From NCBI GenBank assembly GCA_024760545.1, contig CP060501.1:3736036-3800035 (forward strand): DNA of 64,000 nt, written 5' to 3'. Below the pieces are notes generated by a model. That model was not told the DNA's origin. It ran no database searches and was given only the letters and a program-made list of their open reading frames with translations. This document shows positions 26,964-35,122 of the stretch, in pieces. Position 1 is the first letter of the stretch. Each line of letters begins with the position of its first letter. The position numbers and the translations under genes are program-made. The stretch is from Nitrospira sp. (GTDB lineage Bacteria; Nitrospirota; Nitrospiria; Nitrospirales; Nitrospiraceae).

Positions 26964-27478
26964 GGGCAGGCAAAACGGTCCGTTGTATTCTCTTCCGAAG
27001 GAAGGGCTCAGTCTAATCGAGCTTGATGGGGACGACATTCATCTCGTAAAAGTGCGATTGTGCACAGCCCGATTTTGTATTTCCGCGCATACACGATCAA
27101 AGCGCAACACACACATCTAAGGATCCAGCATTGCTGCGAGGCGGAGCATCGCTCAACCCTTTGTAACTTTTATATCTTAAATATCTGCTCACTTCCGATC
27201 TGCAAAGAGCCGGTCAGCGTTCTAGCGATGGCACTGAACCTGCTCGGCTCTGCGTCTGCAGGGAGTCCTCTGTCCAAACATCGAGGCCTACCCACACTGT
27301 TAAATTGACGTATAAGGCGAATCGAGTGAGCGCTCTCATAGAGGCCTCTATCCCGAAGGAACAGGTTGCGCGCGCACAATGGCCACGTGTGCATCTTGCT
27401 AACTGATAAGTCCCCATCTCGACAAACTGTCGGCAAGGGATCCGGCTCGATCATCATTGTTGAGATGAAGGTGGCCTC
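26964..27478. other. Intergenic region, no supported gene
   Basis: 515 bases. No reading frame has a convincing start or composition, and I see no strong hairpin. The ribosome binding site AAGGTGG of the next gene lies at the right end. Confidence 0.5.
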
Positions 27479-27814
27479 ATGAAACATGCCGTTGTGTCCT
27501 CCTTGGTACTCGGTCTCTTCCTTCAGACAGGGTGCAGCAGTGGAGTCACTGCCCCACTAGAAATGACCACGCTCAATCCAGGCGACGATCATCAGACTAT
27601 TGCACGTCACTACCTTCACGAGGCACGTCTGTCACGCCAGCAGGTCGAAGAACTGAGCAATCAGGCAGCGGTCTATGAACGGCTCTTCGGGCAAGAGTCT
27701 GACTGGGTATCCGGCACGCGGCTCTTAGTGCAGTTCTATCAAGAAGTCGCGCAAGAGCAAGACCGACTGGCGGAGCTACACATGCGCCTTGGAAAGGATC
27801 GGTCGTCCAAGTAA
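27479..27814 (+). CDS. Lipoprotein with coiled-coil helix
   Basis: 111 residues. Signal peptide VVSSLVLGLFLQTGC with the lipobox LQTGC. The mature part is Gln/Glu-rich and helical (HEARLSRQQVEELSNQAAVYE), ending in a short basic tail. It resembles small periplasmic lipoproteins of four-helix type. An SPFH lipoprotein follows on the same strand 62 bases later, so the two may work together in the envelope. Confidence 0.65.
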   Translation: MKHAVVSSLVLGLFLQTGCSSGVTAPLEMTTLNPGDDHQTIARHYLHEARLSRQQVEELSNQAAVYERLFGQESDWVSGTRLLVQFYQEVAQEQDRLAELHMRLGKDRSSK

Positions 27815-27876
27815 GTCACACCATCGCGAGAGAGCACTAACCGGCCACACAGAGTGTGGCTACGAGGGAGGACGCA

Positions 27877-28695
27877 ATGACACGCCCAATCGTGACGAGT
27901 CTCGTGGTCACGTTCCTACTGACCACGGCCTGTGGAACAACCATCCAACCAGGCCAGCGCGGATTGTTTTGGCACCCCCTCTCTCAGGGGCTTTCCCAAG
28001 AACCACTGAAAGATGGGTTTTACTGGCGCGCACCATGGAATGATGTGTATGTCTATGATGTCAAATGGCAAAGTCACACGGAGAATATTGATGCCTTGAG
28101 TGCGGATGACCTTCAGGTACTGATCAAGGCGGCGATCATCATTCGGCCTATCCCAGAGGAGCTGTACTTTCTCAATCAAGAAGTGGGAACAGACTACTAC
28201 GTCCGCATTGTCAAACCTCAATTTATGGCGGCCGTTCGGAGTGTCGTCTCCGGCTACAATATGGTGACGGTTCCGGAAAAGAGCACAGAAATCGCCGGCA
28301 AAGTTCGAGCGGTCGTCATCGAAAATCTCAAAGGTCGTCACTTGGAAGTTCAGAACGTGGCTTTATCGGACGTAGATTTTCCAGAACTCGTGCTGCGTGC
28401 CATTGAACTGAAACAGGCCAAAGAGCAGGAAAAGGAACAGAAGGAGTTTGAGCTGACCATCGCGGCGAAGGATGCGGAGATTGCCCGTACTCGGGCCAAG
28501 GGCGAGGGGGATGCGATTCGCATTCGGGCTGACGGACAGGCACAGGCACAGGAGACAATTACAAAAACCCTGACGCCGGCCTTCCTCCAATACAAATTGT
28601 ATGACAGTCCCAATTCCAAGCTGGTGATTTTGCCGGAGCACATGAAGGTTCCCTTTCTAGTCAATCCTGGGGAATTACCGGCATCAGGCAAGTGA
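27877..28695 (+). CDS. SPFH/Band 7 (prohibitin-like) lipoprotein
   Basis: 272 residues from ATG 27877, which has GAGGGAGG upstream. The N-terminus is a signal peptide with lipobox LTTAC, unusual because most SPFH proteins use an uncleaved membrane helix. The SPFH core runs from GQRGLFWHPL through DVYVYDVKWQSHTENIDALSADD (shown in part as DVYVYDVKW) to VALSDVDFPE. A Lys/Glu-rich coiled coil (KQAKEQEKEQKEFELTI) follows, ending with ILPEHMKVPFLVNP. Such proteins form ring-like scaffolds that organise membranes or regulate proteases. No HflK-type partner is adjacent. Confidence 0.8.
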   Translation: MTRPIVTSLVVTFLLTTACGTTIQPGQRGLFWHPLSQGLSQEPLKDGFYWRAPWNDVYVYDVKWQSHTENIDALSADDLQVLIKAAIIIRPIPEELYFLNQEVGTDYYVRIVKPQFMAAVRSVVSGYNMVTVPEKSTEIAGKVRAVVIENLKGRHLEVQNVALSDVDFPELVLRAIELKQAKEQEKEQKEFELTIAAKDAEIARTRAKGEGDAIRIRADGQAQAQETITKTLTPAFLQYKLYDSPNSKLVILPEHMKVPFLVNPGELPASGK

Positions 28696-28782
28696 CATCT
28701 AGAGTCTGACTGGATTGGGAGCCCAGGCAATGCGGCCTACGAGTCACCGATGGCTCTCCCAAATCTCGTGCGAATGCAGACC

Positions 28783-29181
28783 TTAAGACTTCTTATTGCG
28801 GATGGCCAGATGTAACGTGATGGGGAATACCATGACATAAAACAACAGGAGCCCTCCCAGTAGGAGCTGGCTGCGGATTTGTAGAGGATCGACGAGGATA
28901 TCGTGCTCCCTCCAGAGATGCTTGGTCATGAGGTCACACGCAAACCCCGCGACGGCCAACGCATACCAGAACCGCCACCGGCGCTGGCTGTACAATGCTT
29001 GCTCTCGTCGGTGGATGAGAAGAACCTGAGCGAGAAGCCCAACGATGGCGGGGTAGGGGGCCCACTCAGGAACCCCTTGAGGCCATAACAGCAAGACCAA
29101 GGTGATGGCGACGAAAATAATGATGGTCCCAAACAGGAATCCGCGGCGGGTTTCTGAAAGGATCGTGCTCTGGCGTTCCAT
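28783..29181 (-). CDS. Small integral membrane protein
   Basis: 132 residues from ATG 29181 (MERQSTIL); the frame extends to a TTG 19 codons earlier. About four hydrophobic segments: FGTIIIFVAITLVLLLW, YPAIVGLLAQVLLI, FWYALAVAGFACDLM and LLLGGLLLFYVMVFPITL. A basic tail (AIRNKKS) ends it. It is convergent with the SPFH gene. Function unknown. Confidence 0.6.
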   Translation of the reverse strand: MERQSTILSETRRGFLFGTIIIFVAITLVLLLWPQGVPEWAPYPAIVGLLAQVLLIHRREQALYSQRRWRFWYALAVAGFACDLMTKHLWREHDILVDPLQIRSQLLLGGLLLFYVMVFPITLHLAIRNKKS

Positions 29182-29306
29182 CAACCTACCCAAGGAGTTC
29201 GTGCGCGTGACCGTACTGGATGGGTGCATGGGTGTCAAGGTACATCGCTTGATGAGGAGAGCAGAAGGAAGAAAGAGACTAAAATGGTTGGAATATCAAA
29301 AAAAGG

Positions 29307-29522
29307 TTGATGCCCCGGATACGAATTGAATCTACGACCCGCGGATTGGGAATTAGTGAAGGGGATTGCTCAAGTCATTGAGGGCATGGGCAATCCCGCT
29401 TTCCCTTCAATTACATAGCCCATTTCGTTGTAGTCTGATTTCGTACCATTTCATTTCACTTCAGTCGACTTTGTCGCTCTTGTTAAACACCGTATTAACA
29501 CCTGCTGCCCAGGCATGATCGG
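29307..29522. repeat. Direct repeat A: 3' half of tRNA-Arg plus element end
   Basis: 216 bases matching repeat B (49013-49227) with scattered differences. Its first 45 or so bases match the 3' half (minus strand) of the tRNA-Arg gene at 50638-50714, up to the anticodon loop (TACGAATTGAA, CTACGACCCGCGG). The remaining 165 bases are not tRNA but are shared with repeat B. They include AACACCGTATTAACACC at 29486-29502. The layout fits an attachment-site remnant joined to the end of an integrated element. The Mur/Pth fusion gene ends 7 bases to the right. Confidence 0.75.
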
Positions 29523-29528
29523 CAGACC

Positions 29529-31412
29529 TTAGGCACTGATGGGATGCATTTTGATCATCTCGAGTACCCGGATAGCTGCTTGGCCGCAAGCGTTCTCAAT
29601 AGTGTCGCGCTCCGAAGATTCAAAGGGGGTCAACACATATCTTGGAACCGGTGTCCCATCGGCTGGTAGGCCCACCCCAATTTTAACTCGACGAATACCT
29701 TCGGTCTGGAATTCGGCGATGATAGACTGCACGCCTTTATGCCCACCTGCGCTGCCGCTCATTCGATTGCGGATCTGCCCTAACTTGAGATGTATGTCAT
29801 CTTGAATGAGCAGACAGTCTGGGGCCCTCAATTTCCATTGATCCGCCACCTTCCGCATCCAGGGTCCAGTATGGTTCATTTCGGTCGCCGGTTTAACCAG
29901 GAGCACCTCCTGGCCTTGCACTGAAGCTCTCGCCACGACTCCACACTCTTCCTTCGACCAATGCGCTTGCAACAATTCGGCGAGCAGCTCCAGCGTCCGT
30001 TGGCCCACATTGTGAGGAGTGTGCTCAAACCGCTTGCCGGGGTTCCCTAAGCCTACGACTAGTTGACCGACCCCCTTGTTGATGCTCACGTTATCGGTCG
30101 ACATATTGGGAGCACCGCTCGCGATCTTTGTCGTGACTGAACTGTCGAGATGGGGATGAACATCGACAGATCGCCCCTGCGGCTTGGAGTTCCAAGCCGA
30201 GACGATGCGCGATAAATGATCGGAGCCTGATCCTTTGATGAGGACCAAATCCCCTGACTCCAAGAAGCCGGGCAAGAATCGATTTATGTGGTCGACGGTC
30301 ACAAAAGCCTGCAGGGCGTGGTCTTCGACATGCCGTTTGGCACGCAGACAGCGTGAGGCCCATCGGCCGACGAAAAACACGTAATCCGCCACGCCCAACG
30401 CTTGTCTGGCGACGCGAGCATAGGTCGGGTTCCTTGGTTCGAGGTAGTCAGAAAGCGTGCCCAGAATAATGATTTTGCGTTGTGCAGTCGCGCGTCGCAT
30501 GAAGTCTAACGCCGGGGGAATGGTCCATAGGGGAGCCTTCGCGTCATCGCATAGAAACGTCACACCATCGGGGCTGAGAACTGGGCACATGCGACCTTCG
30601 AGTGGAGCCATGCCTTCCAGCGCCGCCGCCGCCGATTGAAGGCTGACACCCATTGTTCGGCCGACGGCTATCGCGGCAAGCACATTCGGCACTAAGTAGG
30701 CGCCGCACAATTGAGTGTGAACTCGAACCGATTCGCCCTTATGCAGAACGGTCAGGGACAACCGGTGGGGCCAATCGTCCCGAATATCTTCGGCACGCAG
30801 CATGGCGTCCGGGGACAAGCCGTACGTCAGTGTGCGCCCTTTGCATCGGTTCTGCATCGCCAGGACCAGATGATCATCCGCATTGAGGATCGCAGTGCCA
30901 TCGTTCGGGAGCGCGGCAATCAATTTCCCTTTGGCCGCGGCAATCGCCTCTCTACTGCCGTGCGCGCTGATATGATCATCTCCAACGGTGGTCACCACAC
31001 CCAGCTGCGGCTTAAACATGTGGTACTGTGTCTCGAGCGAGATCTCATCGCCAATCCCCCCGACCGTGAACTCCTGGACGCAGAATGTATGCCCCCGTCG
31101 AGTCCGTAAGATTGACCGTATGACATCTGTGACCAGATTACGATTCCACGGGCTTTTATACCCTTGGTATCGACTGGACAGCACGGCAGCGATCATTTCC
31201 TTTGTATATGTCTTGCCACAGCTGCCGGTTACGCCGATGAACACGACTCTCTGGAGGTTCAGCCTGTACATGGTGACGATCCTAACGACAACCCGTAGGA
31301 CCACGAGCCGCAGCCGCTTCCGCGTGTAATTTCGGACAGGGAGGGTCCAGAATTTAAACCAGCTCCAGGCACGGTCACGAAGATCTCTGATATGTTCTAG
31401 TGAAGTTGCCAT
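29529..31412 (-). CDS. MurF-like Mur ligase fused to peptidyl-tRNA hydrolase (Pth)
   Basis: 627 residues from ATG 31412, chosen for the GGAGGA just upstream. Residues about 1-50 are basic and hydrophobic (KRLRLVVLRVVVRIV), possibly membrane-associated. About 55-420 is a Mur ligase: P-loop GVTGSCGKT (60-68), VVTTVGDDHISAHGS, AKGKLIAALPNDGTAILNADD, GAYLVPNVLAAIAVG, LEGRM and DDAKAPLWTIPPAL, most like MurF. After a short linker, residues 449-627 form a full-length Pth domain: VVGLGNPG, HTPHN with catalytic His467, KPATEMNHTG, LLIQDDIHL and GGHKGV. The expected GGHNG asparagine is Lys. Mur ligases join an amino acid to a carboxylate with ATP; Pth cleaves peptidyl-tRNA esters. Why they are joined is unknown. 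The gene lies at the inner edge of tRNA-derived repeat A and looks like element cargo. Confidence 0.88.
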   Translation of the reverse strand: MATSLEHIRDLRDRAWSWFKFWTLPVRNYTRKRLRLVVLRVVVRIVTMYRLNLQRVVFIGVTGSCGKTYTKEMIAAVLSSRYQGYKSPWNRNLVTDVIRSILRTRRGHTFCVQEFTVGGIGDEISLETQYHMFKPQLGVVTTVGDDHISAHGSREAIAAAKGKLIAALPNDGTAILNADDHLVLAMQNRCKGRTLTYGLSPDAMLRAEDIRDDWPHRLSLTVLHKGESVRVHTQLCGAYLVPNVLAAIAVGRTMGVSLQSAAAALEGMAPLEGRMCPVLSPDGVTFLCDDAKAPLWTIPPALDFMRRATAQRKIIILGTLSDYLEPRNPTYARVARQALGVADYVFFVGRWASRCLRAKRHVEDHALQAFVTVDHINRFLPGFLESGDLVLIKGSGSDHLSRIVSAWNSKPQGRSVDVHPHLDSSVTTKIASGAPNMSTDNVSINKGVGQLVVGLGNPGKRFEHTPHNVGQRTLELLAELLQAHWSKEECGVVARASVQGQEVLLVKPATEMNHTGPWMRKVADQWKLRAPDCLLIQDDIHLKLGQIRNRMSGSAGGHKGVQSIIAEFQTEGIRRVKIGVGLPADGTPVPRYVLTPFESSERDTIENACGQAAIRVLEMIKMHPISA

Positions 31413-31785
31413 TCGTTCCTCCGTGCCCTTAGCAAGGAGCGCGCCTGGCATAATCTCATTGAAAGAAAAAGAGTTACGCAAGTGAATACACCTACGAAGT
31501 GTATTGATCTGATTCACATAGAATCAAAATGGATTCAGGCTAACTGTCTGAGTCTCACCCCCTGTGGGCATCACACGAGAGAGATTCTGACATTTTGGGG
31601 GAACCTCAAAATCCGAGAGCGGATTTGGTGCAGGGAATGGCACTTGTCAAATCGCCAGGAACCGTGCCGAGGCTCTGTCTCTAGAGTTTGCGATTGCAAC
31701 GTAAGTCCCGACTGCCCCGTACGGGATGAGGGAGCCGGCTAACACACTAGAGAAGCTCGCTCATCAGTTGTGTCTAACGCTGACT
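31413..31785. other. Intergenic region between fusion gene and integrase fragment
   Basis: 373 bases with no supported gene. It holds the promoter side of the reverse-strand Mur/Pth gene. TGATTC and GAATCA-type short inverted motifs occur near 31505-31535, too short to interpret. Confidence 0.45.
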
Positions 31786-31976
31786 AATCCGGCTTCTGCG
31801 GGTCCCTTGCCCAACCCACATAATGAACGGGATAAGGTACTGTCAGAGGAGGAATGGACGAAGCTTTACCAGAGTGCCAAACCTCAGCTTGGACCGGTCC
31901 TGCTATCGGCGTACCATCTCGGCAGCGATTTGGTGAGATTATGAATTTGACATGGGATAGGGTGGACCTACAGCGA
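31786..31976 (+). pseudogene. Tyrosine recombinase fragment, frameshifted
   Basis: NPASAGPLPNPHNERDKVLSEEEW (seen in part as NERDKVLSEEEWTKLY) aligns with NARDRVLTEEEWSKLYD of the intact integrase at 50742-51851. After YHLG a one-base shift is needed to continue QRFGEIMNLTWDRVDLQRG, matching QRFGEIVGLTWDRVDLKRG. The rest of the enzyme, including HxxR and the catalytic Tyr, is missing. It is a decayed relative of the intact integrase. Confidence 0.8.
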
Positions 31977-32260
31977 GGGGTGGGTAGGGGACAGACAGAG
32001 GCAGCCCAATAACGTCATTCTTCTGCACCCCTGCACTCGTTTCCCACCCAGCAATTAAGCCAAACATACCCCCGCCTACCATTTCCAGAATCGCAACCCG
32101 TCGCTACGCTGGGATTCGTGTCTGGTGCTGGGATGTTTTAGGAAGTGCTTCACCAGATAATCAGCGATTTCAAACTCGTCAACGACCTCCATGCATCGAC
32201 CGCTTTGCACAGAATGCTTACGGGTGGGAATAGCCAGAATTACCTGTCCAAACACTGAGA

Positions 32261-32581
32261 GTGAGAGCACACACGCCCCAGCGGATAGTGATCAGTTTTG
32301 TCCTGATGTTGTTATCACTGGCGGGATGCTATTGGACGCTTGAGCAACGGTGGCAAGCATTTGACGAGCAGACGCGACAAGAAGTCGGGGCCAAAACCAA
32401 GGATTACTATGTTCATGAGTGGGGGAACCCGTCAAAGCAACTGAAGACCATCGATGGTGAAGAGGTGTGTACGTGGGAATGGAGAGGGTATGGTGGAAGT
32501 CAGGGATGGAACAAAACGCTGAAGTTCTCGCCAGTCGGGGTGTTAAAAGATTTTCATCGAGAGTATTGGCCCAAGGATTGA
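32261..32581 (+). CDS. Small lipoprotein
   Basis: 106 residues, starting at a GTG. Signal peptide IVISFVLMLLSLAGC with lipobox LAGC. The mature part includes a segment VHEWGNPSKQLKTIDGEE and WEWRGYGGSQGW, recalling small SmpA/OmlA-like outer-membrane lipoproteins (beta-rich, around 90 residues). It lies next to two small reverse-strand genes. The function is unknown. Confidence 0.55.
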   Translation: MRAHTPQRIVISFVLMLLSLAGCYWTLEQRWQAFDEQTRQEVGAKTKDYYVHEWGNPSKQLKTIDGEEVCTWEWRGYGGSQGWNKTLKFSPVGVLKDFHREYWPKD

Positions 32582-32628
32582 GGGATTGAGAGTTTTCCTC
32601 GAGATGAAGCAATACGAAAGTTATGCAC

Positions 32629-32811
32629 CTAAGCCCCCGCGTCAAACTCCACCTCAGGAATGACCTTGTAGTATCCAGGCCGTTCAGCTTGCTGCCGGAC
32701 GATCCAGGCTTCAGCATCTCCCTTCGTGGAGAACTGCTTCACCGAGACGAGGTTATCGAGGTGACCGATATTGGCAAAGACGTGGAAGGGATAATCCGAA
32801 TAAGTGGACAT
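32629..32811 (-). CDS. Small soluble protein, 60 residues
   Basis: GAGGA lies six bases before the ATG. The product starts MSTYSDYPFHVFANIGHL and continues SVKQFSTKGDAEAWIVRQQ. It has a beta-helix pattern like small SPOR- or DUF-type domains, but I do not recognise it. Same strand as the zinc-ribbon gene upstream. Confidence 0.5.
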   Translation of the reverse strand: MSTYSDYPFHVFANIGHLDNLVSVKQFSTKGDAEAWIVRQQAERPGYYKVIPEVEFDAGA

Positions 32812-32891
32812 GGCATTCCTCGCGCATTTAGACCGGCGTAGATGCTCTACACCTGCCGAAATCGACAGTCACGGAAACTGACTGGATAATT

Positions 32892-33095
32892 CTATCCGGC
32901 TTGGGTGACCCAATCGGGCACCGGATAACTGGTCACGCTGGCCTCCCGTCCACAATGATCACATATTCCCTGGCGAGTGACCGACCCATGCCTTCGGAGC
33001 TTGGCCCAGTAGAGTTTGATTTCGTCTTCATTCCTTGGTGCGGTGAATGACAACCGATCACAACATGTCGAACAGTATTGAACCGTCATAGCCAT
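32892..33095 (-). CDS. Small zinc-ribbon-like protein
   Basis: 67 residues from ATG 33095, chosen for AGGAGAGG upstream. Two Cys pairs, YCSTCCDRL and GICDHCGRE, about 35 residues apart would bind one zinc. Few other features. It probably acts in the cytoplasm as a nucleic-acid or protein-binding factor; this is an inference from the ribbon only. Confidence 0.55.
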   Translation of the reverse strand: MAMTVQYCSTCCDRLSFTAPRNEDEIKLYWAKLRRHGSVTRQGICDHCGREASVTSYPVPDWVTQAG

Positions 33096-33712
33096 GATTA
33101 CCTCTCCTCTCGTGGCCGATGGACTGGATTCCTCCTGTGTACAAGGCCCCAGCCTAATAGGCCTCAATGGGGCACAGCGCTGGGACAAACCCTAGAGCGA
33201 TAACGTGAACGTGAAAGAATGGGAGTGCAGCTAAACAGAGCTCCTTTCCCTACGGCTGGTCACTATCCGTCTGTCGAACTTTCCTCTGCAAGGGCTCCAG
33301 GATAGGACCGCTCCATTCATTGAACTGGTTTACCGCTGAGGGGAGGTCAACTCCATCCAGCGCTTGAACTCAAAGCTGATGGTTTCACGACCTTCGGAGG
33401 AAGCAGTGGGGCAGTCACTCAGCTTTCCAACCAGTACCATATCAGGATCAATCCGACGAAACGGATAACACGCATCTGGCACTCTCCTTTCTGTGAAGGC
33501 CTCCCCGGCTCGGTCTCAAGCCTTACTCTCATCACTAGCAAACGTGATACCAGTGATCATAACGGAGCTTTTTCATTCATGAGGGAGAATTGGGCCATTG
33601 GATACGATTACGGCTGGAATCCATTTTGGACACTGTCGCGCAGGCTTAGCGACAGTCTGGATGATATGCCGCAACAGCACACTGGAAGCGAGATAGCTGG
33701 CTGTTGAATCAA
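33096..33712. other. Intergenic region with one tiny frame
   Basis: About 617 bases. The only coding candidate is the 18-residue hydrophobic peptide at 33419-33475. The rest shows no supported gene or clear terminator. Confidence 0.5.
33419..33475 (-). CDS. 18-residue hydrophobic peptide candidate
   Basis: MRVIRFVGLILIWYWLES preceded by AAAGGAG at 8 bases from the ATG. It is basic at the front and then hydrophobic, like a short single-pass membrane peptide. The strong ribosome binding site is the main argument. Its length makes chance plausible. Confidence 0.35.
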   Translation of the reverse strand: MRVIRFVGLILIWYWLES

Positions 33713-35122
33713 TCAGGAAGGGATGGAATCTGAAGTATCAGCCTCGGGTGATGACGGAGGCTTACCGAGACCGTGGCGTTCGATGTGGCGATACAACGTC
33801 CGCCTGCTGATGCCAAGCAAACGTGCCGCCCGCTCCTTGTTGCCGTGGGTTGCCTCCAGCATTTTGAGCACCTGATCGCGCTGCAACGCTTTGAGTGTGC
33901 CCGGGAGAATCTGTGTTTGTGTATGGGATACCAGATCTCTGCCTTTACGAAGGACTTCAGGTGGAAGATCATCGATCGAGAGAACCGCGTGGCTGGCCAG
34001 CGTTACCGCTCGTTCCACGACGTGTTCTAACTCCCGCACATTCCCCGGCCATGAATAGTCGGTCAACGCTTGCATGGCGGAAGAGGAAAACGACGTGACA
34101 GGCACTTCCTTCTGGTCGCCATACTGTCCCAGGAAGAATTCGGCCAGTAGCTGAATATCTTCAGGCCGTTCCCGAAGCGGTGGGATGACAATCGTGACCG
34201 TGTTCAGCCGATAAAGCAAATCCTCACGAAATCGACCGGCCGCCGTTAACTCAGCAAGGTTTCGGCGGGAGGCCGCGATCATCCGCAGATCAACCCGTAC
34301 CGACTCATTACTGCCGACCCTTCTGATTTCCCCTTCTTGAAGGACACGCAGAAGTTTGGCCTGCCCAGCCGGAGTGAGATCACCAATCTCATCCAGGAAG
34401 AACGTGCCACCGCTTGCCTCTTCAAGCAAGCCGCGCCGCATCGTATGAGCGCCGGTGAATGAACCCTTGGTGTGGCCGAAGAGTTCGCTTTCGAGCAACG
34501 AGTCGGGGATCGCGCTGCAGTTGACGGCGACGAACCGGTGTATCGAACGCGGGCTGTGGTCGTGAATCGCCTGGGCGATCAATTCCTTGCCGGTGCCGCT
34601 TTCTCCCTGAAGCAAGACGGCTGTCCGGCTGTGGGTGACTTTTCCGATAAGTTTGAAGACCTCGACCATCTTTTTGCTTTGCCCGATCAGAGAAGCGGTC
34701 CGCGGCCGTTCACGGATTGCACGGTTGAGCGTGCGATTTTCCTCGATCAGGCGCCGATGCTCGACGGCCCGCTTCATCGTGACCACGAGGTCGTCGAGAT
34801 TCACCGGCTTGGCGATGTAATCGAACGCCCCGTGCTTCATGGCCTGGATTGCCGTGTCAACGGAGCCGAAGGCGGTCAAGAGCACGATGGGCATTTCCGG
34901 CAGGGTCTTGCGAAAGGAATCCAGCAGGTCCAGACCAGAATAGGGGACCATGTGGATGTCGCTCAGGACAGCATCATACGGGACCACATCGATCTTGCTC
35001 ATGGCTTCTGCGCCGTCACGGGCGGTGTCCACTTCAAAGCCGGCCTGGTTCAAGGCTTCCGCCATCATCTCTCGATTCCGCTGGTCGTCATCGACGAGAA
35101 GTATCGAAGGTGAATCACTCAT
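33713..35122 (-). CDS. Sigma-54-dependent response regulator (NtrC family)
   Basis: 469 residues. Receiver domain: VDDDQ, phospho-acceptor Asp55 in LSDIHM, LLTAFGS and IAKP. AAA+ domain: Walker A GESGTGKE, sigma-54 loop GSFTGA (Ser in place of the usual Ala), Walker B GGTFFLDEIGDL and arginine fingers near FREDLLYRL. C-terminal Fis-type HTH: RAARLLGISRRTLYRHIERHG. It overlaps the stop of the kinase gene by four bases, so the two form a pair. The RND efflux operon lies divergently about 2 kb away, with a sigma-54-like promoter upstream of it (37238-37253), making that operon a good target. Confidence 0.93.
   Translation of the reverse strand: MSDSPSILLVDDDQRNREMMAEALNQAGFEVDTARDGAEAMSKIDVVPYDAVLSDIHMVPYSGLDLLDSFRKTLPEMPIVLLTAFGSVDTAIQAMKHGAFDYIAKPVNLDDLVVTMKRAVEHRRLIEENRTLNRAIRERPRTASLIGQSKKMVEVFKLIGKVTHSRTAVLLQGESGTGKELIAQAIHDHSPRSIHRFVAVNCSAIPDSLLESELFGHTKGSFTGAHTMRRGLLEEASGGTFFLDEIGDLTPAGQAKLLRVLQEGEIRRVGSNESVRVDLRMIAASRRNLAELTAAGRFREDLLYRLNTVTIVIPPLRERPEDIQLLAEFFLGQYGDQKEVPVTSFSSSAMQALTDYSWPGNVRELEHVVERAVTLASHAVLSIDDLPPEVLRKGRDLVSHTQTQILPGTLKALQRDQVLKMLEATHGNKERAARLLGISRRTLYRHIERHGLGKPPSSPEADTSDSIPS

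Noticed and set aside
32076-32270. 64-codon reverse frame near the integrase fragment
   Set aside because: No good start or recognised motif, and it overlaps the promoter region of the lipoprotein gene.
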